The notes under the pieces are model-generated. The model had not been told where the DNA came from and made no database searches. It saw only the letters and a program-made list of their open reading frames with translations. This document shows positions 35,890 to 44,779 of a stretch of DNA of 53,216 bases, piece after piece. The position numbers and the translations under genes were made by a program. The DNA is from an uncultured Muribaculaceae bacterium (GTDB taxonomy: Bacteria > Bacteroidota > Bacteroidia > Bacteroidales > Muribaculaceae), in contig CANDNO010000014.1 in assembly GCA_947386115.1 (NCBI GenBank), positions 1 through 53,216 on the forward strand, given 5' to 3'. Positions within the stretch are counted from its first letter, which is position 1. Each line of letters opens with the position of its first letter.

Positions 35890-35921
35890 TTTGGTTGATT
35901 AGAAAGTATTTGTTATCTTTG
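35890..35921 (+). promoter_or_regulatory. Consensus promoter for rho
   Basis: TTTG (35890-35893), a 20-nt spacer and TATCTTTG (35914-35921). The predicted start is near 35926, leaving a leader of about 255 nt. Confidence 0.75.
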
Positions 35922-35925
35922 TGGC

Positions 35926-36179
35926 GTCGAACAGGCGGCTATGGAGCTTTCGTACTGCTTTTTTAGCTGTAAATTTTTCGTTTATGCAGTTAGGCTGCCG
36001 TCTGTTATGATATTCGTTTCACATCAAGTAAGTTTTTTAATTAATCCTGTAAAACAGGAATCGATTCAATTAGATTGATTGTCTCGACAGGGGTGTTGAA
36101 TTATTGCCCTGCCTGTTGCCGCCCCCAAGGTGGGTTGTAGGCATTATTATAGAGACACTTATACTACCTTAACTGTAAT
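35926..36179 (+). promoter_or_regulatory. Long structured leader of rho with possible leader peptide
   Basis: The 404-nt gap between genes holds the cassette terminator, the rho promoter and this leader. It contains short hairpins (TCCTGtaaaACAGGA near 36045-36059; CAGGG...CCCTG, 36088-36112) and an open frame 35941-36078 of 45 codons starting MELSYCFFSCKFF. In enterobacteria rho is autoregulated by termination within a leader; a similar role here is inferred. Confidence 0.45.
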
Positions 36180-38414
36180 ATGTATAATTTTTCAGAACTC
36201 ACCGCGATGCCTGACGCCGATGTTGTCAAGATCGCGGAGTCAATGGGACTAAAAAAATTAAATCACGCCGACAAAGAGAGCGTGATATTCCGAATCCTTG
36301 ACAAGCAGGCGGCCGATCATGCTTCTAATGCTATGGCTGCCAACAATAAAGGCGGAGAACAGCGACCCAAGCGTGAGCGTATAAGCCGTAAGGCCGAGAA
36401 GACGGCTACCGCGCGTCCTGACGAGACCAGCGCAGTAGAGAACGTGACGTCGCCCAACGGTGAGGAGGCTCCCCGTCGCCGTGGCCGCAAGCCCAAAAAC
36501 GCCCAGGCATCGCCCGCTACCGAGAAACAGCCGCTCGAGATGCCTCGCATCGACTCGGTGGACCCTGCCGAACTTCCTGTTCCCGAGGCGGCTTTGCAGG
36601 CTCCAGAGAAAGCAAAGAAATCGGCTGAAAACAAGCAGCCTAAACCTGTGAAGGAGGTAGCGGGGCAGCCCGCTGAACAGCCCGCTAAAGAGCCGGAGCA
36701 GAGTGTCGATACTGAGGTTAAAACAGCCCCTGTAGCCGAAGCACCTGTTGCTGCCGCCGACGCTCAGCAACCGCAGCCCCGCCGTCGCGGTCGCAAATCG
36801 AACGCGCAAAAAGCTGCCGAGGCAGCCGCTGCTTTGAAAGAGCAGCAGGAACAGCAGGCCTTGAATGAAGCCAATGCCGAGACAAAACCGGAACAATTTG
36901 AAGCTGAGGCTGAAAAACCTGCTGAAAATGCAGTCGAAGCCCCCGCTGCCGAAAATGTTCAGGCACAGGAGCCTGTCGGAGAGAACAATAACAACAATCA
37001 TAATAACGAGGGCGGACACCGTCGCGATTTCCGTCCCGGCAAGGACTCGTCGCTCGTTTCGTTCTTCCCGCGTGCCGAGGGTCGACGCTTCGTGCCCCGC
37101 TCGCAGCGCGAGAAGGAAGAGGCCGCAGCTGCAGCCGCAGCCGCTCCTATAATAATACAAGAGCCCGGCGCTCAGCGTCAGCTTGCACAGCAGGGTGGCC
37201 AGCCTCTCCCGGGCCAGGGCAAGAAGAACAAAAAGAACCGCCAGAACCAGCAGAATCAGCAGCAGAACCAGACCGTTCGCGAGCCGCTTTACAACTTCGA
37301 CGGATTCCTCGAGGCCAGCGGCGTGCTCGAGGTTATGCCCGAGGGTTACGGTTTCCTTCGCTCAAGCGATTACAACTACCTCAACTCGCCCGACGATGTG
37401 TATGTCACACAGGGTCAGATCAAGAGCTATGGACTCAAAAGCGGCGATGTCGTGGAGTGTACGATACGTCCGCCGCGCGAGGGTGAGAAATACTTCCCCA
37501 TGAGCCAGGCTACGCGTATCAACGGCCGCTCGCCCGAATTTATACGCGACCGCGTGCCTTTCGAGCACCTCACACCGTTGTTCCCCAACGAGAAATTTGA
37601 TCTTACCAGCGGCGAGTCGTGCAATATATCGACCCGCGTGGTTGATATGTTCTCGCCCATAGGCAAGGGACAGCGCGGCTTGATCGTGGCTCCGCCCAAA
37701 ACCGGTAAGACTCTTCTCCTTAAGGATATAGCCAATGCCATTGCCGAGAATCACCCCGAGACATACATTATGATATTGCTCATCGACGAGCGTCCCGAGG
37801 AGGTTACCGACATGATACGCAGCGTAAACGCCGAGGTTATCGCGTCGACATTCGACGAGCCCGCCGAGCGCCACGTCAAGATTGCCGGCATAGTGCTTGA
37901 GAAAGCCAAGCGCATGGTCGAGTGTGGCCACGATGTGGTAATCCTGCTTGACTCGATCACACGTCTTGCGCGCGCCTACAACACGGTGTCGCCCGCTTCG
38001 GGCAAGATCCTGTCGGGTGGTGTCGATGCCAACGCGTTGCAGCGTCCCAAGAGATTCTTCGGCGCAGCCCGTAATATCGAGAACGGAGGTTCGCTCACCA
38101 TTATAGCAACGGCCCTCACCGAGACATCGTCGAAGATGGACGAGGTTATTTTCGAGGAGTTCAAGGGCACCGGCAACATGGAGCTTCAGCTCGACCGCAA
38201 GCTGTCGAACAAGCGCATTTTCCCCGCTGTCGATATCATGGCTTCGAGCACCCGCCGCGACGACCTGTTGCTTAACGGCGAGACGCTTAACCGTATGTGG
38301 ATTCTGCGTCGCTTCCTGAGCGACCGTAACTCGATCGAAGCGATGGAGTTCATCAAAGACCGCATGGAGCGCACCGTCAACAACGAGGAACTGCTACGCA
38401 CGATGGGCGATTAA
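36180..38414 (+). CDS. rho: Transcription termination factor Rho with long disordered insert
   Basis: 744-residue hexameric RNA-dependent ATPase that ends transcription; most bacterial Rho proteins are about 420. The Rho N-terminal helical domain (1-45, [20 protein letters not shown]) is followed by a 320-residue Ala/Pro/Glu/Gln-rich, low-complexity region (about 47-370) with repeated basic RRRGRK patches, then the cold-shock RNA-binding fold (372-450, [14 protein letters not shown]), Walker A APPKTGKT (504-511), [14 protein letters not shown] and the R-loop [20 protein letters not shown]. In Bacteroides this insert drives Rho condensation in cells; its length here suggests the same property. 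Confidence 0.97.
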   Translation: MYNFSELTAMPDADVVKIAESMGLKKLNHADKESVIFRILDKQAADHASNAMAANNKGGEQRPKRERISRKAEKTATARPDETSAVENVTSPNGEEAPRRRGRKPKNAQASPATEKQPLEMPRIDSVDPAELPVPEAALQAPEKAKKSAENKQPKPVKEVAGQPAEQPAKEPEQSVDTEVKTAPVAEAPVAAADAQQPQPRRRGRKSNAQKAAEAAAALKEQQEQQALNEANAETKPEQFEAEAEKPAENAVEAPAAENVQAQEPVGENNNNNHNNEGGHRRDFRPGKDSSLVSFFPRAEGRRFVPRSQREKEEAAAAAAAAPIIIQEPGAQRQLAQQGGQPLPGQGKKNKKNRQNQQNQQQNQTVREPLYNFDGFLEASGVLEVMPEGYGFLRSSDYNYLNSPDDVYVTQGQIKSYGLKSGDVVECTIRPPREGEKYFPMSQATRINGRSPEFIRDRVPFEHLTPLFPNEKFDLTSGESCNISTRVVDMFSPIGKGQRGLIVAPPKTGKTLLLKDIANAIAENHPETYIMILLIDERPEEVTDMIRSVNAEVIASTFDEPAERHVKIAGIVLEKAKRMVECGHDVVILLDSITRLARAYNTVSPASGKILSGGVDANALQRPKRFFGAARNIENGGSLTIIATALTETSSKMDEVIFEEFKGTGNMELQLDRKLSNKRIFPAVDIMASSTRRDDLLLNGETLNRMWILRRFLSDRNSIEAMEFIKDRMERTVNNEELLRTMGD

Positions 38415-38465
38415 AGGCCGGGAAAAGGCTCTCATTTATCAGGAAAACCGTAATTATTACATTAT

Positions 38466-40592
38466 ATGAAACAATTAACTTTAATGGCGGCCGCGGCCTT
38501 GACTTCAATCGCGGCAGTGACCATGACTTCATGCAACGACAAGGTCGAGCGCGTGAATCCGTTTATCGCGGGTTATGACACCCCTTATGAGATTCCGCCG
38601 TTCGAGCAGATCCAGTATGCCGACTATCTGCCCGCTTTTGAGGCCGGCATAGCCCAGGCTCAGGCCGATATCGACTCGATTGTGGCCAACCCCGATACAC
38701 CCACGTTTGAGAACACAATTCTCGCCATGGATCGTTCGGGCGAGATTCTTGAGCGCGTATCGCTCGTTTTCGGCGCCCTCAGCGAGTCCAACTCAAGCGA
38801 CGAGATGAACGAGATTGCCGAGAAGGCCATGCCCATGGTATCGCAGTTCAGCGACGAGATGATGATGAACGAGGGACTGTTCAACCGCGTGAAATATCTG
38901 TACGACAACCGTGACTCGGTTGAGTACACCATTCCTCAACGTCGTGCCATCGAGCAGACCTACAAGGATTTCACCCGCAACGGTGCTCTTCTTGACTCGG
39001 TAGGCAAGGCCGAGCTCACAAAGCTCAACCTGCAGCTCACCGACCTCTATCTCAAATTCAACAAGAACCTGCTCGAGGCTACCAATGCCTTTGAGATCGT
39101 TGTAGACAACGAGGCCGATCTTGCCGGTATCCCTGCCAACGTGGTTGCCACTGCCGCCGAGACTGCCAAGGCTCGCGGACAGGAGGGCAAGTGGATTTTC
39201 ACCCTTCACGCTCCCTCGCGTCTCCCCGTGCTCCAGTTTGCCGAGAATCGCGACCTGCGCCGCAAGATGTACCGCGGCTACACATCGCTGGCATCGTCGG
39301 GCGCTACTGACAACCGTCCGGTTATCAATGATATCCTGCATGTACGTTCGGCCAAGGCCCGTCTGCTCGGTTTCGACGACTTTGCTTCATATTGCACCGA
39401 CGCCGTTATGGCCAAGACTCCTGCAGCTGCCGAGGAGCTCATCATGAAGGTGTGGCCTGCAGCACGCCAGCGCGTGAGCGAAGAGGTTGCCGACATGCAG
39501 GCAATCGTCGATGGCGAGGGTGGCGGTTTCAAGATCGAGCCCTGGGATTACTACTACTATGCCGAGAAAGTGCGCAAAGCCAAGTATGACCTTGACGAAA
39601 ACGAACTGCGTCCTTACTTTGCGGTAGACTCAGTGCGCAAAGGTATCTTCACACTTGCCAACCGTCTCTATGGCGTGACTTTCACCGAGATGCCCGATGC
39701 TCCCAAGTATCACCCCGATGTCAACGTTTATGATGTCAAGGACTCGCTCGGCAACCACGTGGCCGTGTTCATGACCGACTATTTCCCCCGTGACTCAAAG
39801 CGCCAGGGTGCCTGGATGAGCATCTTCAAGGAGGCTTATCGTGCCGATGACGGCACTGAAGTGCGTCCCATCGTTTACAACGTGGGTAATTTCACAAGCC
39901 CCACAGCCGACACCCCCTCGCTGCTCAACATCGACGAGGTTCACACCATGTTCCACGAGTTTGGTCACGGTCTCCACGGTATGCTCACACGTGCCCAGTA
40001 CAAGAACCAGGCCGGTACCAATGTTGACCGCGACTTTGTAGAGCTCCCCTCGCAGATGAACGAGCACTTTGCCTTTGAGCCCGAGTTGCTTAAGGACTAC
40101 GCACGCCACTACCAGACCGGCGAGCTTATCCCCGACGAGCTTGTTGCCAAACTTGCTGCTGCCGCTACACATAATGCCGGCTTTGACCTCGTGGAGCGTC
40201 TCGGCGCTTCGTGGCTCGACCTGCAGTACGGACATCTCAACCCCGAGCCCGGCGACACTATCGATGTCGAGGCTTTCGAGGCCGAGGTAGGTTCCAAACT
40301 GGGTATGCCTGCCGAGGTACAGTACCGCTATCGCAGCCCCTACTTCAAGCACATCTTCGGTAGCAACGAGTATGCATCGGGCTACTACACATATCTGTGG
40401 GCCGAGGTCCTTGACACCGATGCCTATGAAAAGTTCATGGAGAACGGTATCTTTGACCGCGCCACTGCCGATGCATTCCGCACGAATGTTCTCGAGATGG
40501 GCGGTAGCGACGATCCCATGACCATGTATGAGCGTTTCCGTGGCCACAAGCCCACCCCCGACGCTCTGATGCGCCACTACGGACTGAAATAA
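38466..40592 (+). CDS. M3 family zinc metallopeptidase (Dcp/oligopeptidase type), lipoprotein
   Basis: 708-residue thimet-oligopeptidase/peptidyl-dipeptidase Dcp homologue. It has an SPII signal with Cys23 in MTSCNDK, so it is probably membrane-tethered in the periplasm and trims short peptides. The zinc site HEFGH is at 497-501, with a third ligand in VELPSQMNEHF about 25 residues on, and the substrate-binding YYAEKVRKAKYDLDENELR segment is present. Full length. The gap of 51 nt after rho has no clear promoter box. Confidence 0.93.
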   Translation: MKQLTLMAAAALTSIAAVTMTSCNDKVERVNPFIAGYDTPYEIPPFEQIQYADYLPAFEAGIAQAQADIDSIVANPDTPTFENTILAMDRSGEILERVSLVFGALSESNSSDEMNEIAEKAMPMVSQFSDEMMMNEGLFNRVKYLYDNRDSVEYTIPQRRAIEQTYKDFTRNGALLDSVGKAELTKLNLQLTDLYLKFNKNLLEATNAFEIVVDNEADLAGIPANVVATAAETAKARGQEGKWIFTLHAPSRLPVLQFAENRDLRRKMYRGYTSLASSGATDNRPVINDILHVRSAKARLLGFDDFASYCTDAVMAKTPAAAEELIMKVWPAARQRVSEEVADMQAIVDGEGGGFKIEPWDYYYYAEKVRKAKYDLDENELRPYFAVDSVRKGIFTLANRLYGVTFTEMPDAPKYHPDVNVYDVKDSLGNHVAVFMTDYFPRDSKRQGAWMSIFKEAYRADDGTEVRPIVYNVGNFTSPTADTPSLLNIDEVHTMFHEFGHGLHGMLTRAQYKNQAGTNVDRDFVELPSQMNEHFAFEPELLKDYARHYQTGELIPDELVAKLAAAATHNAGFDLVERLGASWLDLQYGHLNPEPGDTIDVEAFEAEVGSKLGMPAEVQYRYRSPYFKHIFGSNEYASGYYTYLWAEVLDTDAYEKFMENGIFDRATADAFRTNVLEMGGSDDPMTMYERFRGHKPTPDALMRHYGLK

Positions 40593-40616
40593 ACATCCCT
40601 GAATAATATTACCACG

Positions 40617-40653
40617 GCCGCGCGTTGTGCCCCTCAAAGGCATTACGCGCGGC
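40617..40653 (+). terminator. Hairpin terminator after M3 peptidase
   Basis: A 9-bp stem GCCGCGCGT / ACGCGCGGC (40617-40625, 40645-40653). The following TTGTATAATAT tract is not a perfect T run. Confidence 0.6.
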
Positions 40654-40679
40654 TTGTATAATATAGTACGGAAAAATAT

Positions 40680-40710
40680 TTTGGGTTTAGCTCGGATTTT
40701 TGTAATTTTG
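40680..40710 (+). promoter_or_regulatory. Consensus promoter for hpt-adk
   Basis: TTTG (40680-40683), a 19-nt spacer and TAATTTTG (40703-40710). The leader would be about 19 nt. Confidence 0.75.
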
Positions 40711-40733
40711 CGGGCAAAACTCTTCAACGAAAC

Positions 40734-41282
40734 ATGAAACAAGTCACTTACAACGGTTTAACATTCGTGCCGTATATAGATCGTGAGAGAATTGCCGCCC
40801 GCATCAGGCAGATAGCCGATGATATAAAGCGTGACTGTCCTCAGGGATCTGTACCTTTGTTTATTTGTGTGCTGAACGGAGCTTTCCCGTTTGCGAGCGA
40901 CCTATTCCGTGCTGTGGACATGGACGCCGAGATTACATTTATCCGCCTCAAGAGCTACGAGGGAACCGGCTCGACAGGTGTTGTAAAGGAGGTGATGGGT
41001 CTTGGCGAGAGTATCAAAGACCGTCGCGTTATCATAGTTGAGGATATTGTCGATACGGGCAATACAATCAAGCGTCTTGTTGAAGATCTCAAACGTCAGG
41101 AACCGGCTGATATCAAGGTGGCTACACTGCTGTTCAAGCCCCAGGCCGTGCAGTGTGATGTCAACCCCGACTATGTGGGTTTTGAGATTCCCACGAAGTT
41201 TATTATCGGATTCGGCCTTGACCTTGACGGCATGGCCCGCAATCTGCCCGATATATATGTGCTGAAAGAGGCTGCCGAGTAA
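40734..41282 (+). CDS. hpt: Hypoxanthine phosphoribosyltransferase
   Basis: 182-residue purine salvage enzyme that makes IMP or GMP from hypoxanthine or guanine and PRPP. The PRPP-binding loop reads [17 protein letters not shown] and the early [15 protein letters not shown] and SYEGTGSTG segments match the family. Normal length. It shares a promoter and likely a transcript with adk 54 nt downstream. Confidence 0.95.
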   Translation: MKQVTYNGLTFVPYIDRERIAARIRQIADDIKRDCPQGSVPLFICVLNGAFPFASDLFRAVDMDAEITFIRLKSYEGTGSTGVVKEVMGLGESIKDRRVIIVEDIVDTGNTIKRLVEDLKRQEPADIKVATLLFKPQAVQCDVNPDYVGFEIPTKFIIGFGLDLDGMARNLPDIYVLKEAAE

Positions 41283-41336
41283 TCGGCTCGACCTTGTCAC
41301 GGTCACAATTTTTACAGGTTAAAAAAGTTTTGAAGT

Positions 41337-41909
41337 ATGAATCTTGTCATTTTTGGTGCTCCCGGCTGTGGTAAAGGCACACAGAGCGAGCGACTTATCG
41401 ACCGTTACGGTTTCTATCACATCTCGACCGGCGAACTGTTGCGTGACCAGATAGCACGTAAAACACCCCTCGGCATCACTGCCGACAAGTATATATCGCA
41501 GGGTCATCTTATCCCCGACGAGCTCATGCTCTCGATTATCGATGATCTTCTCGACAGCCCCGAAGTGAAGGGCAAGAATATTATTTTCGACGGATTTCCC
41601 CGCACCGTTAAGCAGGCCGAGGAGCTGGAACACCTGCTGCAGAAGCGTGGCCATGCCGTTGATGCGGTGATAGGCCTCGAGGTGCCCGACGAGGAACTTA
41701 TCGAGCGTCTTATCAATCGAGGCAAGGAATCGGGACGTGCCGATGACAACCTTGAAACAATCAAGGAGCGTCTTGAGGTTTACCACAATCAGACCCAGCC
41801 CCTGCGTAAGTTCTACGAGGAGCGTGGCAGCTATAAACCCATCAACGGCTCCAACGCCATCGATGCCATTGCCGACGATATCGCGGCCCATATCGAGCAC
41901 CTGCTTTGA
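41337..41909 (+). CDS. adk: Adenylate kinase
   Basis: 190-residue short-form adenylate kinase that interconverts AMP, ADP and ATP. P-loop GAPGCGKGT (7-15), the AMP-binding STGELLRDQ and DGFPRTVKQAEEL segments, and a short LID (RGKESGRADDN) without the zinc-type insertion. It forms a nucleotide-metabolism pair with hpt and is followed by a strong terminator. Confidence 0.96.
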   Translation: MNLVIFGAPGCGKGTQSERLIDRYGFYHISTGELLRDQIARKTPLGITADKYISQGHLIPDELMLSIIDDLLDSPEVKGKNIIFDGFPRTVKQAEELEHLLQKRGHAVDAVIGLEVPDEELIERLINRGKESGRADDNLETIKERLEVYHNQTQPLRKFYEERGSYKPINGSNAIDAIADDIAAHIEHLL

Positions 41910-41940
41910 TGCTGTTGCTCTAAATGCTAAATGATTTTAA

Positions 41941-41967
41941 AAGCGAGCTAAAAGCTCGCTTTTTTTA
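41941..41967 (+). terminator. Rho-independent terminator after adk
   Basis: Stem AGCGAGCT / AGCTCGCT (41942-41949, 41953-41960), an AAA loop and seven or more T. Confidence 0.9.
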
Positions 41968-41988
41968 TGTTTTTATATTATTTATTTT

Positions 41989-41996
41989 TAAATTTG
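41989..41996 (+). promoter_or_regulatory. -7 promoter box for the DUF1080/Gfo operon
   Basis: TAAATTTG matches TAnnTTTG. The predicted start near 42001 leaves a leader of about 100 nt with a small ATCGG/CCGAT hairpin near 42020-42035. No TTTG at -33. Confidence 0.5.
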
Positions 41997-42103
41997 TAGG
42001 CATATATTAATAAACAGCATCGGTATCTGCCGATAATATGTTATAATATTTTAATTTCTCTTGCGAAAAGACTTTTATGTTTAGATCTAAACCAATATTT
42101 TTT

Positions 42104-43402
42104 ATGAGACAATCATTCTTACATTACGCTCTGGCCTCGGTGGCTACTGCGTCATTGCTCGCGTCGTGCGACTCAGCACCTAAACCTAATACTCTGACCG
42201 ACGCTGAAGTAGCCGAGGGGTGGGAGCTCCTGTTCAACGGAACAGATCTCACCGGCTGGCGCGATTTCAACGGTGACTCGCTCACACAGCCCTGGCACGT
42301 CGTTGACGGCTGCATCCAGGCTAATGGCGACGGCAGTGACCTTTCGGGCTACATCGTTACCGACCGCGAGTTTGACAACTTCATCCTTGACTGGGACTGG
42401 AAGCTCAGCCACGGCGGCAACTCGGGCATGCTCTACCACGTGGTCGAGAACCCCTATTTCAATGTTCCCTATGTAACCGGCCCCGAGTATCAGCTCATCG
42501 ACAACGAGGGCTGGGAAGAGGTCAACGCTCCTACAAAACTCGAGGAGTGGCAGAAACTCGGCGTTGACTATGCCATGCACCTGCCCAACCCCGACTCGCT
42601 GTTCGTAAATCCCCAGGGCGAGTGGAACAATTCGCGCATCGTATTTGACAACGGTCATGTAGAGCACTGGCTCAACGGTCACAAGATTCTTGAGTTCGAG
42701 GCATGGACCGACGACTGGTATGCACGCAAGAACAGCGGCAAGTGGGAGATGGCTCCCGAATATGGCCTGGCCAAGACCGGCGTTATCTGCCTTCAGGACC
42801 ACGGTTCGCCCGCATCATTCCGCAATATCAAGATCAAGCAGCTTCCCGCCAAGGAGTCAGAGCCCCGCTCACTGTTCAATGGCGTGGATCTCACAGGCTG
42901 GCAGCCCTACGGCACAGAGCTGTGGTACGTGACCCCCGACAGCCTTCTCGTGTGTGAGAGCGGTCCCGACAAAGAGTATGGCTATCTCGCCACCAACGAC
43001 TATTACAAAGACTTTGACCTCTCGCTCAAGTTCAAGCAGCTTGCCAATGGCAACTCGGGCGTATTCTTCCGCTCGTTCATCGAGCCTCCGGTGAAAGTTC
43101 ACGGCTGGCAGGTCGAGGTTGCTCCCAAGGGCAACGACACCGGCGGTGTTTATGAGTCGTATGGACGCGGCTGGCTCGTTCAGATTCCCGATGAGAATGA
43201 AAACATTCTCAAGGAGGGCGAGTGGAACGACATGCGCATACGCGTTGAGGGCGACCACGTGCAGACATGGCTTAACGGTGAACCGATGGCCGATTTTACC
43301 GACGAGAACATAGGTCGCGCCCAGGGTCGCATCGCCCTCCAGATTCATGATGGCGGCGGCATTAAAGTGCAGTGGAAATACCTCGTAATCAAGCCTCTCT
43401 GA
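42104..43402 (+). CDS. Lipoprotein with two DUF1080 (3-keto-disaccharide hydrolase) domains
   Basis: 432 residues with an SPII signal (Cys22 in LLASCDSAP) and two tandem DUF1080/3-keto-disaccharide hydrolase domains (PF06439 type): residues about 38-245 (WELLFNGTDLTGWRDFNGD, NSGMLYHVVEN, EWNNSRIVFDNGHVEHWLNG) and about 255-430 (SLFNGVDLTGWQPYG, NSGVFFRSF, EWNDMRIRVEGDHVQTWLNG). DUF1080 enzymes act on 3-keto sugars, for example hydrating 3-keto-glycals or splitting 3-keto-disaccharides. Start 42104 (MRQSFLHYAL) gives the better signal; an ATG at 42077 adds nine residues. First gene of a seven-gene operon. Confidence 0.88.
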   Translation: MRQSFLHYALASVATASLLASCDSAPKPNTLTDAEVAEGWELLFNGTDLTGWRDFNGDSLTQPWHVVDGCIQANGDGSDLSGYIVTDREFDNFILDWDWKLSHGGNSGMLYHVVENPYFNVPYVTGPEYQLIDNEGWEEVNAPTKLEEWQKLGVDYAMHLPNPDSLFVNPQGEWNNSRIVFDNGHVEHWLNGHKILEFEAWTDDWYARKNSGKWEMAPEYGLAKTGVICLQDHGSPASFRNIKIKQLPAKESEPRSLFNGVDLTGWQPYGTELWYVTPDSLLVCESGPDKEYGYLATNDYYKDFDLSLKFKQLANGNSGVFFRSFIEPPVKVHGWQVEVAPKGNDTGGVYESYGRGWLVQIPDENENILKEGEWNDMRIRVEGDHVQTWLNGEPMADFTDENIGRAQGRIALQIHDGGGIKVQWKYLVIKPL

Positions 43403-43439
43403 TTATATTTAATGTAAAAAAACACTCTCTTGATATATC

Positions 43440-44741
43440 ATGAAAACCAATAGACGTAATTTCTTGAAAACTGCGGGTGCGTTGGCCATATTTTCCATCG
43501 TTCCCCGCAAGGTGCTTGGCGGTCAGGGCTATATCGCTCCCAGCGACCAGCTCACCAAGGGTATTATAGGCACCGGCGGCATAGGCCGCAGCCAGTATCA
43601 CTTCAGCAGCGATGACAACTGTCGTCTTGTCGCACTGTGTGATGTGGACAGCGAGCGACTCAAGTCGGCCAACGATCTTGCCAAGCAGCGCTTCGGCGAG
43701 AGCATGCAGACGTATCATAACTACCGCGACCTCATCAGCGACCCTAATATCGATATCGTGCACATCTGTACGCCTCCCCACTGGCACGGCGTTATGGCCA
43801 TCGAGGCCGCCAATGCCGGCAAGGACGTGTGGTGTGAGAAACCCATGACCCGCACCATAGGCGAGGGCAAGCGCGTTGTCGAGGCCATGAAGCGCAATAA
43901 CCGTATCTTCCGCCTCAACACATGGTTCCGTTTCAAGGACACCTTCTATGGCCTCGGCACAACAGTCGAGCCGCTCAAGAAGCTTGTTGACAGCGGTGTC
44001 CTCGGCTGGCCCCTTACCGTGCGCATCTCAGGCGCCACAGGCTTTGCCTGGAAATTCTTCTGGACGGGTAAGGAAAATCTTGTGCCGCAGGATGTTCCCG
44101 CATGCCTTGACTACGACATGTGGCTGGGCCCGGCTCCATATAAGCCCTATAACGTTCACCGCACCCATGCCACCTTCCGTGGCTATTGGGACTATGACGG
44201 CGGCGGTCTCGGCGACATGGGCCAGCACTACATGGACCCCGTGCAGTATATCCTGAGCAAGGACAACACCTCTCCCGTAAAGGTTGAAATCGACGCTCCC
44301 CAGCAGCACCCCGACGCGATAGGCATCTGGCGCAAAATCACTTATACCTATGCCGACGGATGCCGTATTATCCTCGAGGGTGAGGGTTACGAGTCGGGTA
44401 GCAAAGTGCCCTATATCGAGGGTCCCAACGGAAAAGTGTTCCAGGGCTTCGAGGTAGAGCTCAACGGCCAGCCCGCTCCCGATATCATGAACATCATCGC
44501 TCAGATGCCCGATCCCGAACCTCAGAACACCGACTTCCTCAAGTGTGTCAAGAACCGCGAGAAGTTTGCGCTTAACGAGGAGAACGGCCACCGTTCGTGC
44601 AACATCGTCAACCTCGGTGTGTGCGCGCTGCGTCTTAACCGCGACCTTGAGTTTGATCCCGAGAGCCAGACATTTGTCAACGACGAGGCTGCCAACCGCC
44701 TTATCGACCAGCCCATGCGCGGCGACTACAGACTCATTTAA
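43440..44741 (+). CDS. Exported Gfo/Idh/MocA-family oxidoreductase (Tat leader), copy 1
   Basis: 433 residues. A Tat-like leader (MKTNRRNFLKTAGALAIF) precedes a Rossmann domain with GIIGTGGIGRSQYH, VALCDVDSERL, VHICTPPHWHGVMAIEA and the catalytic-type EKPM motif near residues 133-135, then a C-terminal alpha/beta sandwich domain. Gfo/Idh/MocA enzymes oxidise or reduce sugar hydroxyls with NAD(P), often tightly bound in exported members. In this operon it probably makes or reduces a 3-keto sugar. It follows the DUF1080 lipoprotein by 37 nt. Confidence 0.9.
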   Translation: MKTNRRNFLKTAGALAIFSIVPRKVLGGQGYIAPSDQLTKGIIGTGGIGRSQYHFSSDDNCRLVALCDVDSERLKSANDLAKQRFGESMQTYHNYRDLISDPNIDIVHICTPPHWHGVMAIEAANAGKDVWCEKPMTRTIGEGKRVVEAMKRNNRIFRLNTWFRFKDTFYGLGTTVEPLKKLVDSGVLGWPLTVRISGATGFAWKFFWTGKENLVPQDVPACLDYDMWLGPAPYKPYNVHRTHATFRGYWDYDGGGLGDMGQHYMDPVQYILSKDNTSPVKVEIDAPQQHPDAIGIWRKITYTYADGCRIILEGEGYESGSKVPYIEGPNGKVFQGFEVELNGQPAPDIMNIIAQMPDPEPQNTDFLKCVKNREKFALNEENGHRSCNIVNLGVCALRLNRDLEFDPESQTFVNDEAANRLIDQPMRGDYRLI

Positions 44742-44779
44742 TGGCGTGTAAACTAATTATTTATAATTTGACAGAAAAA

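Noticed and set aside
36258-37160. 300-codon minus-strand frame opposite the Rho insert
   Set aside because: Antisense of the low-complexity region; the Leu/Arg/Gly-rich translation reflects reverse-complemented Ala/Pro/Glu codons.
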